Part shown: positions 1-8,874 of the stretch, one piece after another
How positions within the stretch are numbered: position 1 is the first letter of the stretch
How the letters are laid out: each line of letters begins with the position of its first letter
Assembly: GCA_001782645.1 (NCBI GenBank)
Contig: MFPH01000034.1
Coordinates: forward strand, 1-33,050
Direction: 5' to 3'
Origin: Candidatus Levybacteria bacterium RIFCSPLOWO2_12_FULL_37_14
GTDB lineage: Bacteria > Patescibacteriota > Microgenomatia > Levybacterales > UBA12049
Length of the DNA stretch: 33,050 nucleotides
Made by a program: the position numbers and the translations under genes
Notes under the pieces: generated by a model
The model's input: only the letters and a program-made list of their open reading frames with translations
What the model was told of the DNA's origin: nothing
Database searches by the model: none

Positions 1-471
1 AGATTGGATGAACAGACGGGAATATTAACATATGTTAAGGCAATTGAATTATTAAGAAAAAAAATACCGGATTTTATATTTGAAATAATTGGCGATGGAA
101 AATTCAGGAAAAAAGCTGAGGAGGATTTCATAGTCTTAGGGTTTCAGAAAAACCCCGAAAAATATTTTCAGGATTATAATTTTGCTTTTGTATCCAGATA
201 TTTGTCTATAATGGAAGCAATGACTGCAAAAAGATTGGTATTTGCAGTTTATGATAATCCTCTTAAGGAGGATTATCTTAGGATGGCTCCTTTTTCAAAA
301 TATATTATAATTTTTAATTCTCCATTGGAATTAGTTTCGAAAATTTCTTTTTATATAGAAAATATAAAAGAAAAAGAAAAAATTGTGGAGGAAGCATATG
401 TTTGGGTTAATAAGCATACTTGGGAAAAAATGGTTAATATGTATTTAAAACTTTGGAGCTCAAACCTTTGA
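1..471 (+). CDS. Glycosyltransferase family 4 (GT-B), C-terminal part, cut by window edge
   Basis: The frame is open to the first base and reads RLDEQTG at once, which matches the motif that opens the C-terminal nucleotide-sugar-binding half of GT4 enzymes. The gene therefore starts upstream of the window, and the TTG at 4 is not a real start. Further on, a SIMEAM stretch followed by an acidic DNPLKED stretch sits where GT4 proteins carry the donor-binding E-x7-E region, though the match is divergent. The protein ends in a helical tail with TGA at 469-471. It probably transfers a sugar from an NDP-sugar to a growing glycan on the cytoplasmic side. The next gene begins 52 nt later. The family call is fairly safe; the substrate is unknown. 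Confidence 0.75.
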   Translation, partial: RLDEQTGILTYVKAIELLRKKIPDFIFEIIGDGKFRKKAEEDFIVLGFQKNPEKYFQDYNFAFVSRYLSIMEAMTAKRLVFAVYDNPLKEDYLRMAPFSKYIIIFNSPLELVSKISFYIENIKEKEKIVEEAYVWVNKHTWEKMVNMYLKLWSSNL

Positions 472-523
472 CTTGAATAGCTTCATTTGATACGATTGGA
501 ACTTATTAATAGAAACTTAGAAG

Positions 524-1306
524 ATGACCAAAACAGAAAAATACTTCAGAAAATATTTACAGATTGCCCCTCTTTGTGTTGCGCTTTGGAGGTCTGTTGA
601 GGCAAAACACTTGTCAAAAGTAAAATTGCCCCGTCCAATTTTAGACATAGGATGCGGGTGGGGAGAGTTTGCGGAAGCATTTGGAGTAAATATTGACATG
701 GGTATTGACATTGCTTCTAATGACCTGCGCGCTGCTGCGAAGGGGAAGATGTATAAAAATCTTACTCTTGCTGATGCTAGAAATTTACCATTTGCAGAGA
801 ATTCGTACGGATCTGTTTTTTCAATAAGCACATTCGAGCATATTACGGATACCCCAAGCCTTTTGAAAGAGATGCGTAGAGTTCTAAAGCCGGGGGGTAC
901 CCTGGCTATTACGATGGAAACGGATGATGTGGACAAAAATACTTTTTACCGTCCATTTTTAAGAAAAATTGGATTGACAAGATTAAGTAATTGGCTGACA
1001 TGGGCGTACAATACTAAATTTCACCGCAGAACATTACCTTCAAAAGAAAAATGGATAAAAGATATTAAAGCTGCCGGATTTAAAATAGTTTTAGCAAAAA
1101 ATATCATTTCGCCTTTAATTACAAAACTCTACGATATTTTTATTCCCACAGCATTGCCCTCTCAGTTTTTTAGACCATTTATCGGAAGGAGAAAAGTATT
1201 TAGGCCAAAATTTATGGAGGATTTGCTGGTAAAAATATTTTTAAAATACATTGAAAAAGAAGAAAAAATCGGTACTAATCTCTTTATCGTCGCAACAAAA
1301 ATATAG
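524..1306 (+). CDS. Class I SAM-dependent methyltransferase (Methyltransf_11 type)
   Basis: This 260-residue protein has a clear Rossmann methyltransferase core. Motif I is LDIGCGWGEF at residues 40-49, an acidic strand IDIA follows near 61, DARNLPF is near 84-90, and LKPGG is at 121-125. The C-terminal half (about 140-260) is basic and has a hydrophobic stretch, as in methyltransferases that act on lipid- or membrane-bound glycan substrates. It lies between a GT4 and a second methyltransferase, so methylation of a surface sugar is the likely role, but the acceptor cannot be read from the sequence. The start is the ATG at 524; no strong Shine-Dalgarno precedes it. It ends with TAG 14 nt before the next ATG. 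Confidence 0.85.
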   Translation: MTKTEKYFRKYLQIAPLCVALWRSVEAKHLSKVKLPRPILDIGCGWGEFAEAFGVNIDMGIDIASNDLRAAAKGKMYKNLTLADARNLPFAENSYGSVFSISTFEHITDTPSLLKEMRRVLKPGGTLAITMETDDVDKNTFYRPFLRKIGLTRLSNWLTWAYNTKFHRRTLPSKEKWIKDIKAAGFKIVLAKNIISPLITKLYDIFIPTALPSQFFRPFIGRRKVFRPKFMEDLLVKIFLKYIEKEEKIGTNLFIVATKI

Positions 1307-1320
1307 TCAAAAAAATAAAT

Positions 1321-2226
1321 ATGAAAAAAATAAACGAAGTTGGATTAAGCGCATGTCCGGTTTGCCTGTCTAAGAATACGTATGAATTATATCCTGCCAA
1401 CGTAGATCTAAAAAAAATAATGTTTACGTATGAATTTACTCCGCAATCTCAAAAGACATTCCGTGTGGCTCGTTGCCGTAAGTGTACTCATGCATTCTGT
1501 TCTCCATTGCCCATGAATATGTATAAAAATTACGAAGATGTAATTGATAAGGAATATCTTCGTCATTCGCAAACTCGAAGATTATCTTCGCAATCGGTAT
1601 TAGATATTATCCGTAACTATGCTTCTGGGGAAAAAATGTTTGATATAGGCTGCGCTACGGGAGATTTTTTATCAGTAGCAAAAAGTTTCGGATATTCCGC
1701 TGAAGGACTTGAATTGTCTCGCTGGTCTGCAGAAATCGCTCGTAAAAAAGACATAACAGTTTACATGGACAGACTAAAAGTACTTGCTCAGAAATTTCCA
1801 GCGAGATATGACATTGTTACGATGTGGGGAGTTATTGAGCATTTTCAATTTCCTCGAGATGAAATGCTTTGTATCAATAGACTTCTTAAACCAGGAGGAT
1901 TATTGGTGATTTGGACAGGAAATATTGATGGAATAATGAGTCGCATTCTGGGTAGGCGCTGGTGGTATTGGCAAGGTCAGCATATTCAATATTTTACCAG
2001 TAGAAGTCTTAATAGCTTAGCTTCTTTGTTTGATTTTGAACATCTTATTACAAAACGTTATCCTATCGCTGCTACGTATGAACAAGTGAACAATTCTTTA
2101 AAAAGATATAAATTCCATAAATACCTGATGCCCTTAATCAAGCTTCTCTTCCTAATAAAGCCCATATGGTATCTCCGTTTGCCAGGGGAAATGTTGTGGC
2201 TAGGCCGTAAAGCGTTTGATAAGTAA
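1321..2226 (+). CDS. Zinc-ribbon SAM methyltransferase (Methyltransf_23-like)
   Basis: The N-terminus carries two cysteine pairs, C12/C15 and C52/C55, which look like a zinc ribbon. A class I methyltransferase core follows, with motif I FDIGCATGDF at 107-116, WGVIEH near 169-174 and LLKPGG at 188-193. The segment GQHIQYFT near 219-226 matches the H-x-x-x-F(S/T) region usual in this family. At 301 residues it has the usual length. The zinc ribbon plus SAM core is common in methyltransferases of polysaccharide clusters. A TATAGT box at 1302-1307, overlapping the stop of the upstream gene, lies 13 nt before the start. Its 3' end overlaps the convergent gene at 2200-3945 by 27 nt. Confidence 0.85.
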   Translation: MKKINEVGLSACPVCLSKNTYELYPANVDLKKIMFTYEFTPQSQKTFRVARCRKCTHAFCSPLPMNMYKNYEDVIDKEYLRHSQTRRLSSQSVLDIIRNYASGEKMFDIGCATGDFLSVAKSFGYSAEGLELSRWSAEIARKKDITVYMDRLKVLAQKFPARYDIVTMWGVIEHFQFPRDEMLCINRLLKPGGLLVIWTGNIDGIMSRILGRRWWYWQGQHIQYFTSRSLNSLASLFDFEHLITKRYPIAATYEQVNNSLKRYKFHKYLMPLIKLLFLIKPIWYLRLPGEMLWLGRKAFDK

Positions 2227-3945
2227 AATGTAGATAAGTACAATTATTAAAATAGAAAAGATTGCGATGCTTATAGTTTTGGCAATTTTATACGGCAAAA
2301 TGTCTTCGTATTTAAGTTCCAAATATTGTATTCCGCTAGGAAGATTTGCATAAATTAACCCTCTTTTTCCAGGGTAAACAAATATGTCATTAAAATTGCT
2401 TTTGAGTTTCCATCCGGGGTAATACAGCGTGTTTTCTTTTATGACAATTGGCGTTTGTGCATTGACAATATAATTATGCTGAGTTGATTTTCTTTTTATT
2501 TCCCTAACCGTTCCTTTTCCTTGAATAATTTCTAAATGATCGTTTGGGATTTTAGAAAACCAAAAGTTATTTATGTCCGCCCACCTATTATTTAAAAAAT
2601 AGGCCGTTGTACCTTCTGTTACTGTGCTAATCCAAACGTTCTTCCTAAGTGTATAGTCATTAATTTCCGTAATTAACCTTCGATGTCCCCAGTTTAAGAT
2701 TGTATACCCGATTGTAATTACAATAAGCAAGTAAATAAATATTTTTTTTCTCTGGGTATCAGAAAAAGAAATCGCCAAATATCCCGCAAGTACGGATGTA
2801 GATAGGGCTATAGGTAGCAACAATCGGTGACTTTGCAACATTGAAAGAGAAGGAAATTGAAACCAAATTCTCTTTGAATATGGCGACATAAAGAACAGTA
2901 TTAAAAAGAATATTAATAACCAAAATAGATAGGATGGATTTATTTTTTTTGATATATAATTTTTTTTTAGTAAAAATATTGCAAATACGACAACGAATAC
3001 TTGAGTATATCCGATAATCGGGGCAAATTCTCCGTTTGGTCCCTGAAAGAGAAAACCATATCTCCAAGGTGAGTAGAATATTTTGGAAAATGTATCCTGA
3101 AAAATTATTCCTCCGGGATTAGGAAATGTATACGCAGAAAATAAAATATAAGATACCCATGAGTAAATGGCTCCTATGATTCCTATGGACATGAAGACTA
3201 TCGTAATGAAAACACTCTTTAAACCCTTTTTAATATTTATCATCGACAAGACAAATAGACTGGCTATTCCAGTAAATATGCCTGCTATCATAGGATGCGC
3301 AAGAAATAATAGCTGCGACATCAATGCAATTAGCGCTAAATATGTAAATTTTTTCTTTTTTATATATTTTGTAATAAAATAGAAAAGTAACGGCACTAGC
3401 GTAAAAATAGTAGATTCGCCTAAAGTTGCTCTAAAGTGAACATCGATTAGGTGATAAGGATTGAAAATATAAAAGATAGCGGATGTAAATGCGGCAAGTT
3501 TGTTTCCAGTTAATTCTTTTATCCATAAATACATAAATATTCCGGACAAATATAAAGTTAAACCAAGATAAAGTTTCATACTGCTTATAAAGCTGATTCC
3601 TATAAAGTGAAATAAAGAGATAATATAGTAGGGAAGAGAGTAATTAAAAATAAAAAGTGGATTTCCGTAGGTCGCATTAAGTTCTGCTGCCCAAGACGGC
3701 ATTATAATTCCTTCCTTAAGTGAATCGTAAAAGGACATTATTCTATAAATGTGAATATTGAAATCTCCGGACTCATAATCACCATTTCTAAATATGCTTA
3801 TAATTGGCAGTATCGAGATTAGTATTAGTAGAAAGAATAGGTTGATTTTTTTCTTTGGGAAAATGAATTTATAGAACAATAAGCCGCCCAATAATGCTAA
3901 CGAGGACATAATGTTGATAAAGACCATTCTATATGGATCCAGCAT
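2200..3945 (-). CDS. Polytopic membrane protein, PTPS-related (PF10131-like), GT-C-like
   Basis: This is a protein of about 581 residues with some 11-13 hydrophobic helices and a C-terminal soluble beta-rich part. The segment around residues 57-105 (GDYESGDFNIHIYRIMSF, then WAAEL, YGNPLF and YSLPYY) matches the region after the first helix of the '6-pyruvoyl-tetrahydropterin synthase-related' membrane family. That region resembles the acidic first loop of GT-C glycosyltransferases. It is therefore probably a glycan-modifying membrane enzyme, not a pterin enzyme. The frame is open upstream to 4110, but that extension would cover the start of the divergent gene at 3983 and lacks a family match. 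I place the start at the ATG at 3945; the ATG at 3927 is the alternative. Confidence 0.75.
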   Translation of the reverse strand: MLDPYRMVFINIMSSLALLGGLLFYKFIFPKKKINLFFLLILISILPIISIFRNGDYESGDFNIHIYRIMSFYDSLKEGIIMPSWAAELNATYGNPLFIFNYSLPYYIISLFHFIGISFISSMKLYLGLTLYLSGIFMYLWIKELTGNKLAAFTSAIFYIFNPYHLIDVHFRATLGESTIFTLVPLLFYFITKYIKKKKFTYLALIALMSQLLFLAHPMIAGIFTGIASLFVLSMINIKKGLKSVFITIVFMSIGIIGAIYSWVSYILFSAYTFPNPGGIIFQDTFSKIFYSPWRYGFLFQGPNGEFAPIIGYTQVFVVVFAIFLLKKNYISKKINPSYLFWLLIFFLILFFMSPYSKRIWFQFPSLSMLQSHRLLLPIALSTSVLAGYLAISFSDTQRKKIFIYLLIVITIGYTILNWGHRRLITEINDYTLRKNVWISTVTEGTTAYFLNNRWADINNFWFSKIPNDHLEIIQGKGTVREIKRKSTQHNYIVNAQTPIVIKENTLYYPGWKLKSNFNDIFVYPGKRGLIYANLPSGIQYLELKYEDILPYKIAKTISIAIFSILIIVLIYILLIKRFTA

Positions 3946-3950
3946 GATGA

Positions 3951-3961
3951 TATAATATAAT
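3951..3961 (+). promoter_or_regulatory. Overlapping -10 boxes in a divergent intergenic region
   Basis: Two TATAAT boxes overlap here, at 3951-3956 and 3956-3961. The first is preceded by TGA, giving an extended -10. They lie 21-26 nt before the ATG at 3983. On the other strand the same bases read TATTAT/TATATT just upstream of the ATG at 3945, so one AT-rich core could serve both divergent genes. No good -35 is visible for either direction. Confidence 0.5.
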
Positions 3962-3982
3962 CTACTCAAGAAAAGAACAAGT

Positions 3983-6565
3983 ATGAAGGTGTCTTTTGTT
4001 GCAACAGTCTTTAATGAGGAAAAAACAATTGGGGATTTTCTAAAGTCTATTTTTTGGCAATCACGAATTCCTGATGAAATTATTATTGTCGATGGGACGA
4101 GCAGCGACAAAACGGTCGCTAAAATTAAAAATGCAATATTAAAAATTAAAAATTACAATGTAAAATTTAAAATTCTGATAAAGAAAGGGAATAGGGCGGT
4201 TGGGAGGAATGAGGCAATTAAGCAGGCGAGTAATGAAATTATAGTTTGTTCTGATGCCGGGTGCATTCTTGATAAGAATTGGGTAAAAAATATTATCGTT
4301 CCCTTCAATGATTTAAGAGTTGATGTTGTTGCCGGATATTATAAGGGAAGGCCAAAAACGATTTTCCAAAAATGTCTGATTCCTTATGTTTTGGTGATGG
4401 AAGACAAACTTAATTCCTTGGAATTCTTACCGGCTTCAAGATCAATGGCTTTTAGAAAATCTATTTGGGAAAAAGTTAAAGGATTTGATGAAGCATATTC
4501 TCATAATGAAGATTATGTTTTTGCTCACAAACTCAAAGAGATTGGAGCGCATATTTTTTTTGAAAAAAAAGCTATTGTAAGTTGGATTCCAAGAAATACT
4601 TTTAGAAGTGCGTTTAAAATGTTTTTCCGTTTTGCATTTGGAGATAGCGAAAGCGGCATTTTTAGAGATAAGGCAATTTTAGTATTCGTTCGGTATTTTT
4701 TTAGTTTATATCTTTTGTGGTTAGCTTCTGTAGAAAAATCACTAGTTCTCTGGGTTGGTATTGTTTTAGGATTATTTATTTATATTTTCTGGTCAATAAA
4801 AAAGAATTATAAATACATTAATAATAAGAAAGCATTTGTTGTCTTACCTCTCTTGCAAGTTGTTTCTGACTTAGCCGTTTTAACAGGGACAAGTTTTGGC
4901 ATAATTAAATCTATCTTAAAAATTAATTATAAAAGGGTTTTAAAAAACAATTTAGTGTTAATAATTTTATTAATAATTTATGTTTTGACAATGCTGTCAG
5001 TGATCGCGTCGGGAATTCCAAATCAAACACATCCGTTTCCATATCATATGGATGAGTGGCATCAGCTATCCGCAGTAAGAAATGTGTTTAAGTTTGGTTC
5101 GCCCAATTTGGCAGGTTCTGCAAATGGAACAATGTTTCATTTTTTTGTTTCAGGAATACTCCTTATTCCTTTTTATATAACAAAAGTTATAAATCCCTTT
5201 GTCATAAAATCTTCAGTAGATTCCCTTTTGGATCAGGAAAGATTATTTATTGTGCTAAGGCTTACCACGCTTTTTTTTGGAATTCTGACTTTAAGTATCT
5301 TGTCAAAAATCGCAAAGCTTTTAAAATTAAACTCATCTTTAATAGTTATTCTATTCCTTTTCACGCCTGTTTGGTTAGTTTTAAGTAATTTTTTTAAATA
5401 TGATATAGCTTTGACTTTTTGGATTACATTATCATTCTATTATTTTTTAAAATATGCTTTTTTTCCAAAATTTAGGAATTTTCTTTTTGCCTGCTTTTTT
5501 TCCGGAATAGCGTTCTCTGTAAAAGTAAGCGCCTTACCTTTATTGCCAATTATTTTAATATCATATTTTCTCTTTGCTCCGGAATTTAATAAAAATTACC
5601 GTTATTTATTTATTGGAATTTTAATATTTTTATTCAATTCCGTATTTCTGGGCTTGCCGGATATAATTTTTGCTGGAAAAAGTATGTATCTATATCTTTA
5701 TGAAAATATAATCGGATCATCTAAAATTATAGGAAATTATAATTTGGGAGGTTCACTTTTAAATTTAACTTTATTGCATAAGTTGCCGGCCATTTTTGGG
5801 CACATCTCATACGCTCTTAATATTTTTGCATTTTTTTATGTATCAGTCTTGACATTTGTAGATCTAAGAAATAAGAAATATCATGATTTCAAAATTAAGC
5901 TATTCATAATGATATCTTTTATTATTTTTTCCTTAAGCTTTATTCCGCTTGGAATAACAATAAGCGCGAATAGGTTAGTAATTTTGCTTCCCCTAGCGGT
6001 TTTAATTGTTGGAACAGCTTTCAAAAATTTAATTAATTTATTAAAAAATAGACCTGTTTTAAAAAACGTATTTATAATACTCTTAGTTATTATTTCGTCG
6101 ATTCAAGTATTTGAATCCTACTTGTGGATTAATCTTAAAATTGCCCCCTCACCCCAGCAGCTTTCATCCAGGTGGATAATGAAAAATGTTCAAAAAAATT
6201 CGAATATAGGACTAGAAAATATACCAATTTATCAATTTGAACCGGATTTTATTCTGAAAGAATTCTACAATAAACAATATAATTCAAACACTAGAACGAA
6301 ATATAATTATTTCATCATAAATAAAGATACAAAAAATTTACCTAAATATATTGTAATTTCAAATATTAATTACGAGAAAAAATATTTAAAAACATCTATA
6401 AAAAACGAATTAGTAAATAGAATTAGTAAAGAAGGGTATAGGGAAATTGCATATTTTCCATTAACATTGCCCGCATATCGGTATTTTGACGGTTATTTTT
6501 ATTATCCATATGTAGGTTTATTTGCATACCCTGATGGAATATCAATATTTGAAAAAAAGAAATGA
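3983..6565 (+). CDS. GT2 glycosyltransferase fused to polytopic GT-C-like membrane domain
   Basis: Residues 1-225 are a GT2 (GT-A) domain: VSFVATVFNEE at the N-terminus, VDGTSSD at 36-42, the DAG metal/donor motif at 91-93, and NEDYVF at 175-180 as the catalytic ED region. After two or three helices (about 232-305), a second membrane domain begins near 320. It has a first helix and then HMDEWHQL at 354-361, whose acidic residues match the catalytic first loop of GT-C polyprenyl-phosphate-sugar transferases. About ten further helices and a tyrosine-rich soluble tail follow. A plausible role is to make a lipid-linked sugar on the inside and transfer a sugar on the outside, but this is inference. 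Its stop overlaps the next ATG (ATGA) at 6562. The stretch coding for residues 45-70 is low-complexity and lysine/isoleucine-rich. Confidence 0.8.
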   Translation: MKVSFVATVFNEEKTIGDFLKSIFWQSRIPDEIIIVDGTSSDKTVAKIKNAILKIKNYNVKFKILIKKGNRAVGRNEAIKQASNEIIVCSDAGCILDKNWVKNIIVPFNDLRVDVVAGYYKGRPKTIFQKCLIPYVLVMEDKLNSLEFLPASRSMAFRKSIWEKVKGFDEAYSHNEDYVFAHKLKEIGAHIFFEKKAIVSWIPRNTFRSAFKMFFRFAFGDSESGIFRDKAILVFVRYFFSLYLLWLASVEKSLVLWVGIVLGLFIYIFWSIKKNYKYINNKKAFVVLPLLQVVSDLAVLTGTSFGIIKSILKINYKRVLKNNLVLIILLIIYVLTMLSVIASGIPNQTHPFPYHMDEWHQLSAVRNVFKFGSPNLAGSANGTMFHFFVSGILLIPFYITKVINPFVIKSSVDSLLDQERLFIVLRLTTLFFGILTLSILSKIAKLLKLNSSLIVILFLFTPVWLVLSNFFKYDIALTFWITLSFYYFLKYAFFPKFRNFLFACFFSGIAFSVKVSALPLLPIILISYFLFAPEFNKNYRYLFIGILIFLFNSVFLGLPDIIFAGKSMYLYLYENIIGSSKIIGNYNLGGSLLNLTLLHKLPAIFGHISYALNIFAFFYVSVLTFVDLRNKKYHDFKIKLFIMISFIIFSLSFIPLGITISANRLVILLPLAVLIVGTAFKNLINLLKNRPVLKNVFIILLVIISSIQVFESYLWINLKIAPSPQQLSSRWIMKNVQKNSNIGLENIPIYQFEPDFILKEFYNKQYNSNTRTKYNYFIINKDTKNLPKYIVISNINYEKKYLKTSIKNELVNRISKEGYREIAYFPLTLPAYRYFDGYFYYPYVGLFAYPDGISIFEKKK

Positions 6566-6834
6566 ACTTGCTTTTAAAAATAGCCAAATCTAATTTTGGG
6601 AAAATTGTTCTGAAATCTCTGTCGATTTCGACTCTTATAATATTCGTTCTTATGTTTTATTTTAAAAAAATAAGAACGCTTTTCCCTATTCCTGAAATAA
6701 ATAGCGATAAGCTGATAGGATTTGCGCAATATTATGGGTATCCGTTCTATTTTGATACTATTTTTTTCTTCTTCTTAATTTTTCTTCCTGTTCTAGTTTT
6801 TATAGTTGTTTATCTGCTGAGTAAAAACAAATGA
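6562..6834 (+). CDS. Small two-helix membrane protein, unknown function
   Basis: This is a 90-residue protein with two clear hydrophobic helices, at about 18-34 and 65-86. They are joined by a short polar loop containing IPEINSDKLIGFAQYYGYP, and the tail is basic (SKNK). I recognise no family. It overlaps both neighbours by the ATGA arrangement (starting at 6562 and ending at 6834), so it is likely translated by coupling with two large GT-C-like proteins. That position suggests an accessory subunit of one of them. The ATG is the only sensible start. Confidence 0.65.
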   Translation: MNLLLKIAKSNFGKIVLKSLSISTLIIFVLMFYFKKIRTLFPIPEINSDKLIGFAQYYGYPFYFDTIFFFFLIFLPVLVFIVVYLLSKNK

Positions 6835-8840
6835 AATACCTACTAGGTTTGATAAATAAAAATAAGGATTACTTAATAATATTAATTTTATCTTTTTTTC
6901 TATCAGCATCTTACATAGTAGATATTTGTAGCGGATATTTAAATTATTATAATTTTGATTTACAGGAGTTTTTGTTGTGGCATTATACGTCTTTAAGCGG
7001 TAGTTTTCCCTATAAGGATATTTTTTATCCTTATGGTCTACTTAACTATTTTAAATATTATAATTTAGCTCTTACGTTTATATATTATTTAATTATTCCA
7101 CTCTTGTTTACTTTTATTTATTTTATATTTAAAAAAGTCTTTAAAGACAAATTATCTTTGTTTTTCTCTTTTATTTTCTTTTACGTATTCGTATTAATTA
7201 TTGTGGGATTTCCAGCATTTGCCAGATACGGATTATTAGTGGTAATTTCATTAATCTTTTCGTGCATATTTTATTCAAATACAAAGAGTACAAAAATAAA
7301 AACATTTACATTATTTGTCTGCGGAATGATTCTAGGTTTATTCTTTACTGTAATAAATGATCAGGGTGCTTACTTAGTATTATATTTTATTTCCTTATTT
7401 ATATTCAGCAAATTACTACAGGCAAGAAAAATAAATTTTTTACTACAAAATTTTTTCATCCAAACTATCGAACAAAGCATAGCGGTACTTTTTGGATTTT
7501 TTATAAGCATGATTCCTGTATTTCTAATCCTACAACATTTTGGTAGTTTTTATAGCTTTTTTACATATTTTAAAGACGTAATAGATATCGTTATGGTGGC
7601 AAAAACACCATTCTTCTCATTCATAGATTCTCCGGCAAATATTTTTACCGTATCAATCTTATTTTTCGCAATATTCTATAATTTTATTAAGTTATTTTTT
7701 TTCAAACACAAATTTACATTCTCTTCATTTCTTCAGACATCCTTAATTATAACAATTTTGATCATGGAGCAAAAAAGCATTATCAGATCAATAGATAGGC
7801 AAATTACTTTTGTCTCTCTGATTCTTTTGATGTTTATAGCTTATGAACTAACTAATATGCTTATAAATAAAAATCAAAATAGAAAAATTATTTATATAAT
7901 TATTATAACCGTAGCTACGCTTGTATACGGTTTTAACGTGGAACGCCCTATAAATAATTTTTCGTACTTGTTTAATAGCTACGAACTTTTAACGAGAAAT
8001 AGGTGTTTTGATAATAATTTAAAGTTTTTTTCGACAAATAATCCGTCTTATGCAAAAATTATTAATTTGTTAAGAAAGCAAAAGGGTTTTAACAATAAAG
8101 TATTTAGTTTTTCAACCGGAGATTCAGCGTTTTATGTTCTATTAAATCAAAAACCCCCTTATTACAATGCGATTTTCGAAGGAGCATCTTATGGTAACCA
8201 GAATCTTGCTATTAAATATATGCGAGATAATGAAATTGAATACGTCACGTTAAATACGAGTAAATTGTCCGTTCAAGACACAGTTCCAGATTATATAAGA
8301 CAAGGTTTTCTTTTTAAATATATTTTAAATAATTATCAGCCATTTGCGGTAATTGGTGATCATATAATATTAAAAAAAGCGCAAAATAATGATTTTTTTG
8401 CTTCTAAAATATTAGAACAAGTAGAAGACTACAAAAACTATTTGCTTGACGTTTATTTATATAAAATTCCTCACTCTGAAGGATTATACAAATATAATTA
8501 TTTAAAGAATAATAATAAGATAATTATTGAAGGGAGCATTGATAAGATTAATTCATTTTTGAAGAAAAATAATTTGTCTTCGAGTAGTAAGATTATTGTT
8601 CTTAACTCCAGTACGGTAAATAAATCAGGAAGCTTAATCTTTATAGAATTTGAAACAAAAAATGGTAACTCTACAACTGTTTATTTTAATCCTTGCAATA
8701 AAAATGAAGTGTGCATTATTAATCTTTCAAGAATTCCTTTCTTTTACAAAGAAAGATTGGTGGAAAAAATCATTGCAGATAAAGAATATAAAGGCGAAAT
8801 AAGGATTTTTGATCTTAAAAATTCAGGAAATTTATGGTAG
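6831..8840 (+). CDS. Polytopic membrane protein, probable GT-C glycosyltransferase
   Basis: This 669-residue protein has about ten or more hydrophobic helices up to roughly residue 375, then a soluble C-terminal domain of nearly 300 residues. After the first helix comes FDLQEFLLWHYTSLSG (about 42-57) followed by GSFPYKDIFYPYG. That is the pattern of GT-C proteins in which an acidic loop is followed by a PYxDxFxxxG segment. The soluble tail (with NQKPPYYN and an FEGASYGNQN stretch near 450) looks like the periplasmic domain of such enzymes. The start ATG at 6831 overlaps the stop of the small membrane protein. It is very AT-rich, like its neighbours. The family is inferred from the topology pattern; the substrate is unknown. 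Confidence 0.7.
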   Translation: MKYLLGLINKNKDYLIILILSFFLSASYIVDICSGYLNYYNFDLQEFLLWHYTSLSGSFPYKDIFYPYGLLNYFKYYNLALTFIYYLIIPLLFTFIYFIFKKVFKDKLSLFFSFIFFYVFVLIIVGFPAFARYGLLVVISLIFSCIFYSNTKSTKIKTFTLFVCGMILGLFFTVINDQGAYLVLYFISLFIFSKLLQARKINFLLQNFFIQTIEQSIAVLFGFFISMIPVFLILQHFGSFYSFFTYFKDVIDIVMVAKTPFFSFIDSPANIFTVSILFFAIFYNFIKLFFFKHKFTFSSFLQTSLIITILIMEQKSIIRSIDRQITFVSLILLMFIAYELTNMLINKNQNRKIIYIIIITVATLVYGFNVERPINNFSYLFNSYELLTRNRCFDNNLKFFSTNNPSYAKIINLLRKQKGFNNKVFSFSTGDSAFYVLLNQKPPYYNAIFEGASYGNQNLAIKYMRDNEIEYVTLNTSKLSVQDTVPDYIRQGFLFKYILNNYQPFAVIGDHIILKKAQNNDFFASKILEQVEDYKNYLLDVYLYKIPHSEGLYKYNYLKNNNKIIIEGSIDKINSFLKKNNLSSSSKIIVLNSSTVNKSGSLIFIEFETKNGNSTTVYFNPCNKNEVCIINLSRIPFFYKERLVEKIIADKEYKGEIRIFDLKNSGNLW

Positions 8841-8856
8841 TAAATTTTCCGTGTGT

Positions 8857-8862
8857 TATAAT
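8857..8862 (+). promoter_or_regulatory. Extended -10 box before the flippase gene
   Basis: TATAAT is preceded by TGT, giving the extended -10 form TGnTATAAT. It lies in the 34-nt gap after the stop at 8840. It ends 12 nt before the ATG at 8875, so transcription would begin about 5-7 nt before the start codon. No good -35 is seen, which the extended -10 may make up for. Confidence 0.55.
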
Positions 8863-8874
8863 TTGAGGTAATTA

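Noticed and set aside
517..936. 139-codon minus-strand frame opposite the first methyltransferase
   Set aside because: The + strand frame has clear SAM motifs; the reverse product does not look like a protein family.
3946..4110. N-terminal extension of the PTPS-related protein
   Set aside because: It would cover the start and first 43 codons of the divergent GT2 fusion gene, and the extension does not resemble a signal or domain.
4120..4180. AT-only stretch in the GT2 fusion as a microsatellite or frameshift
   Set aside because: The repeats are imperfect and the frame continues into conserved GT2 motifs, so it is simply low-complexity coding sequence.
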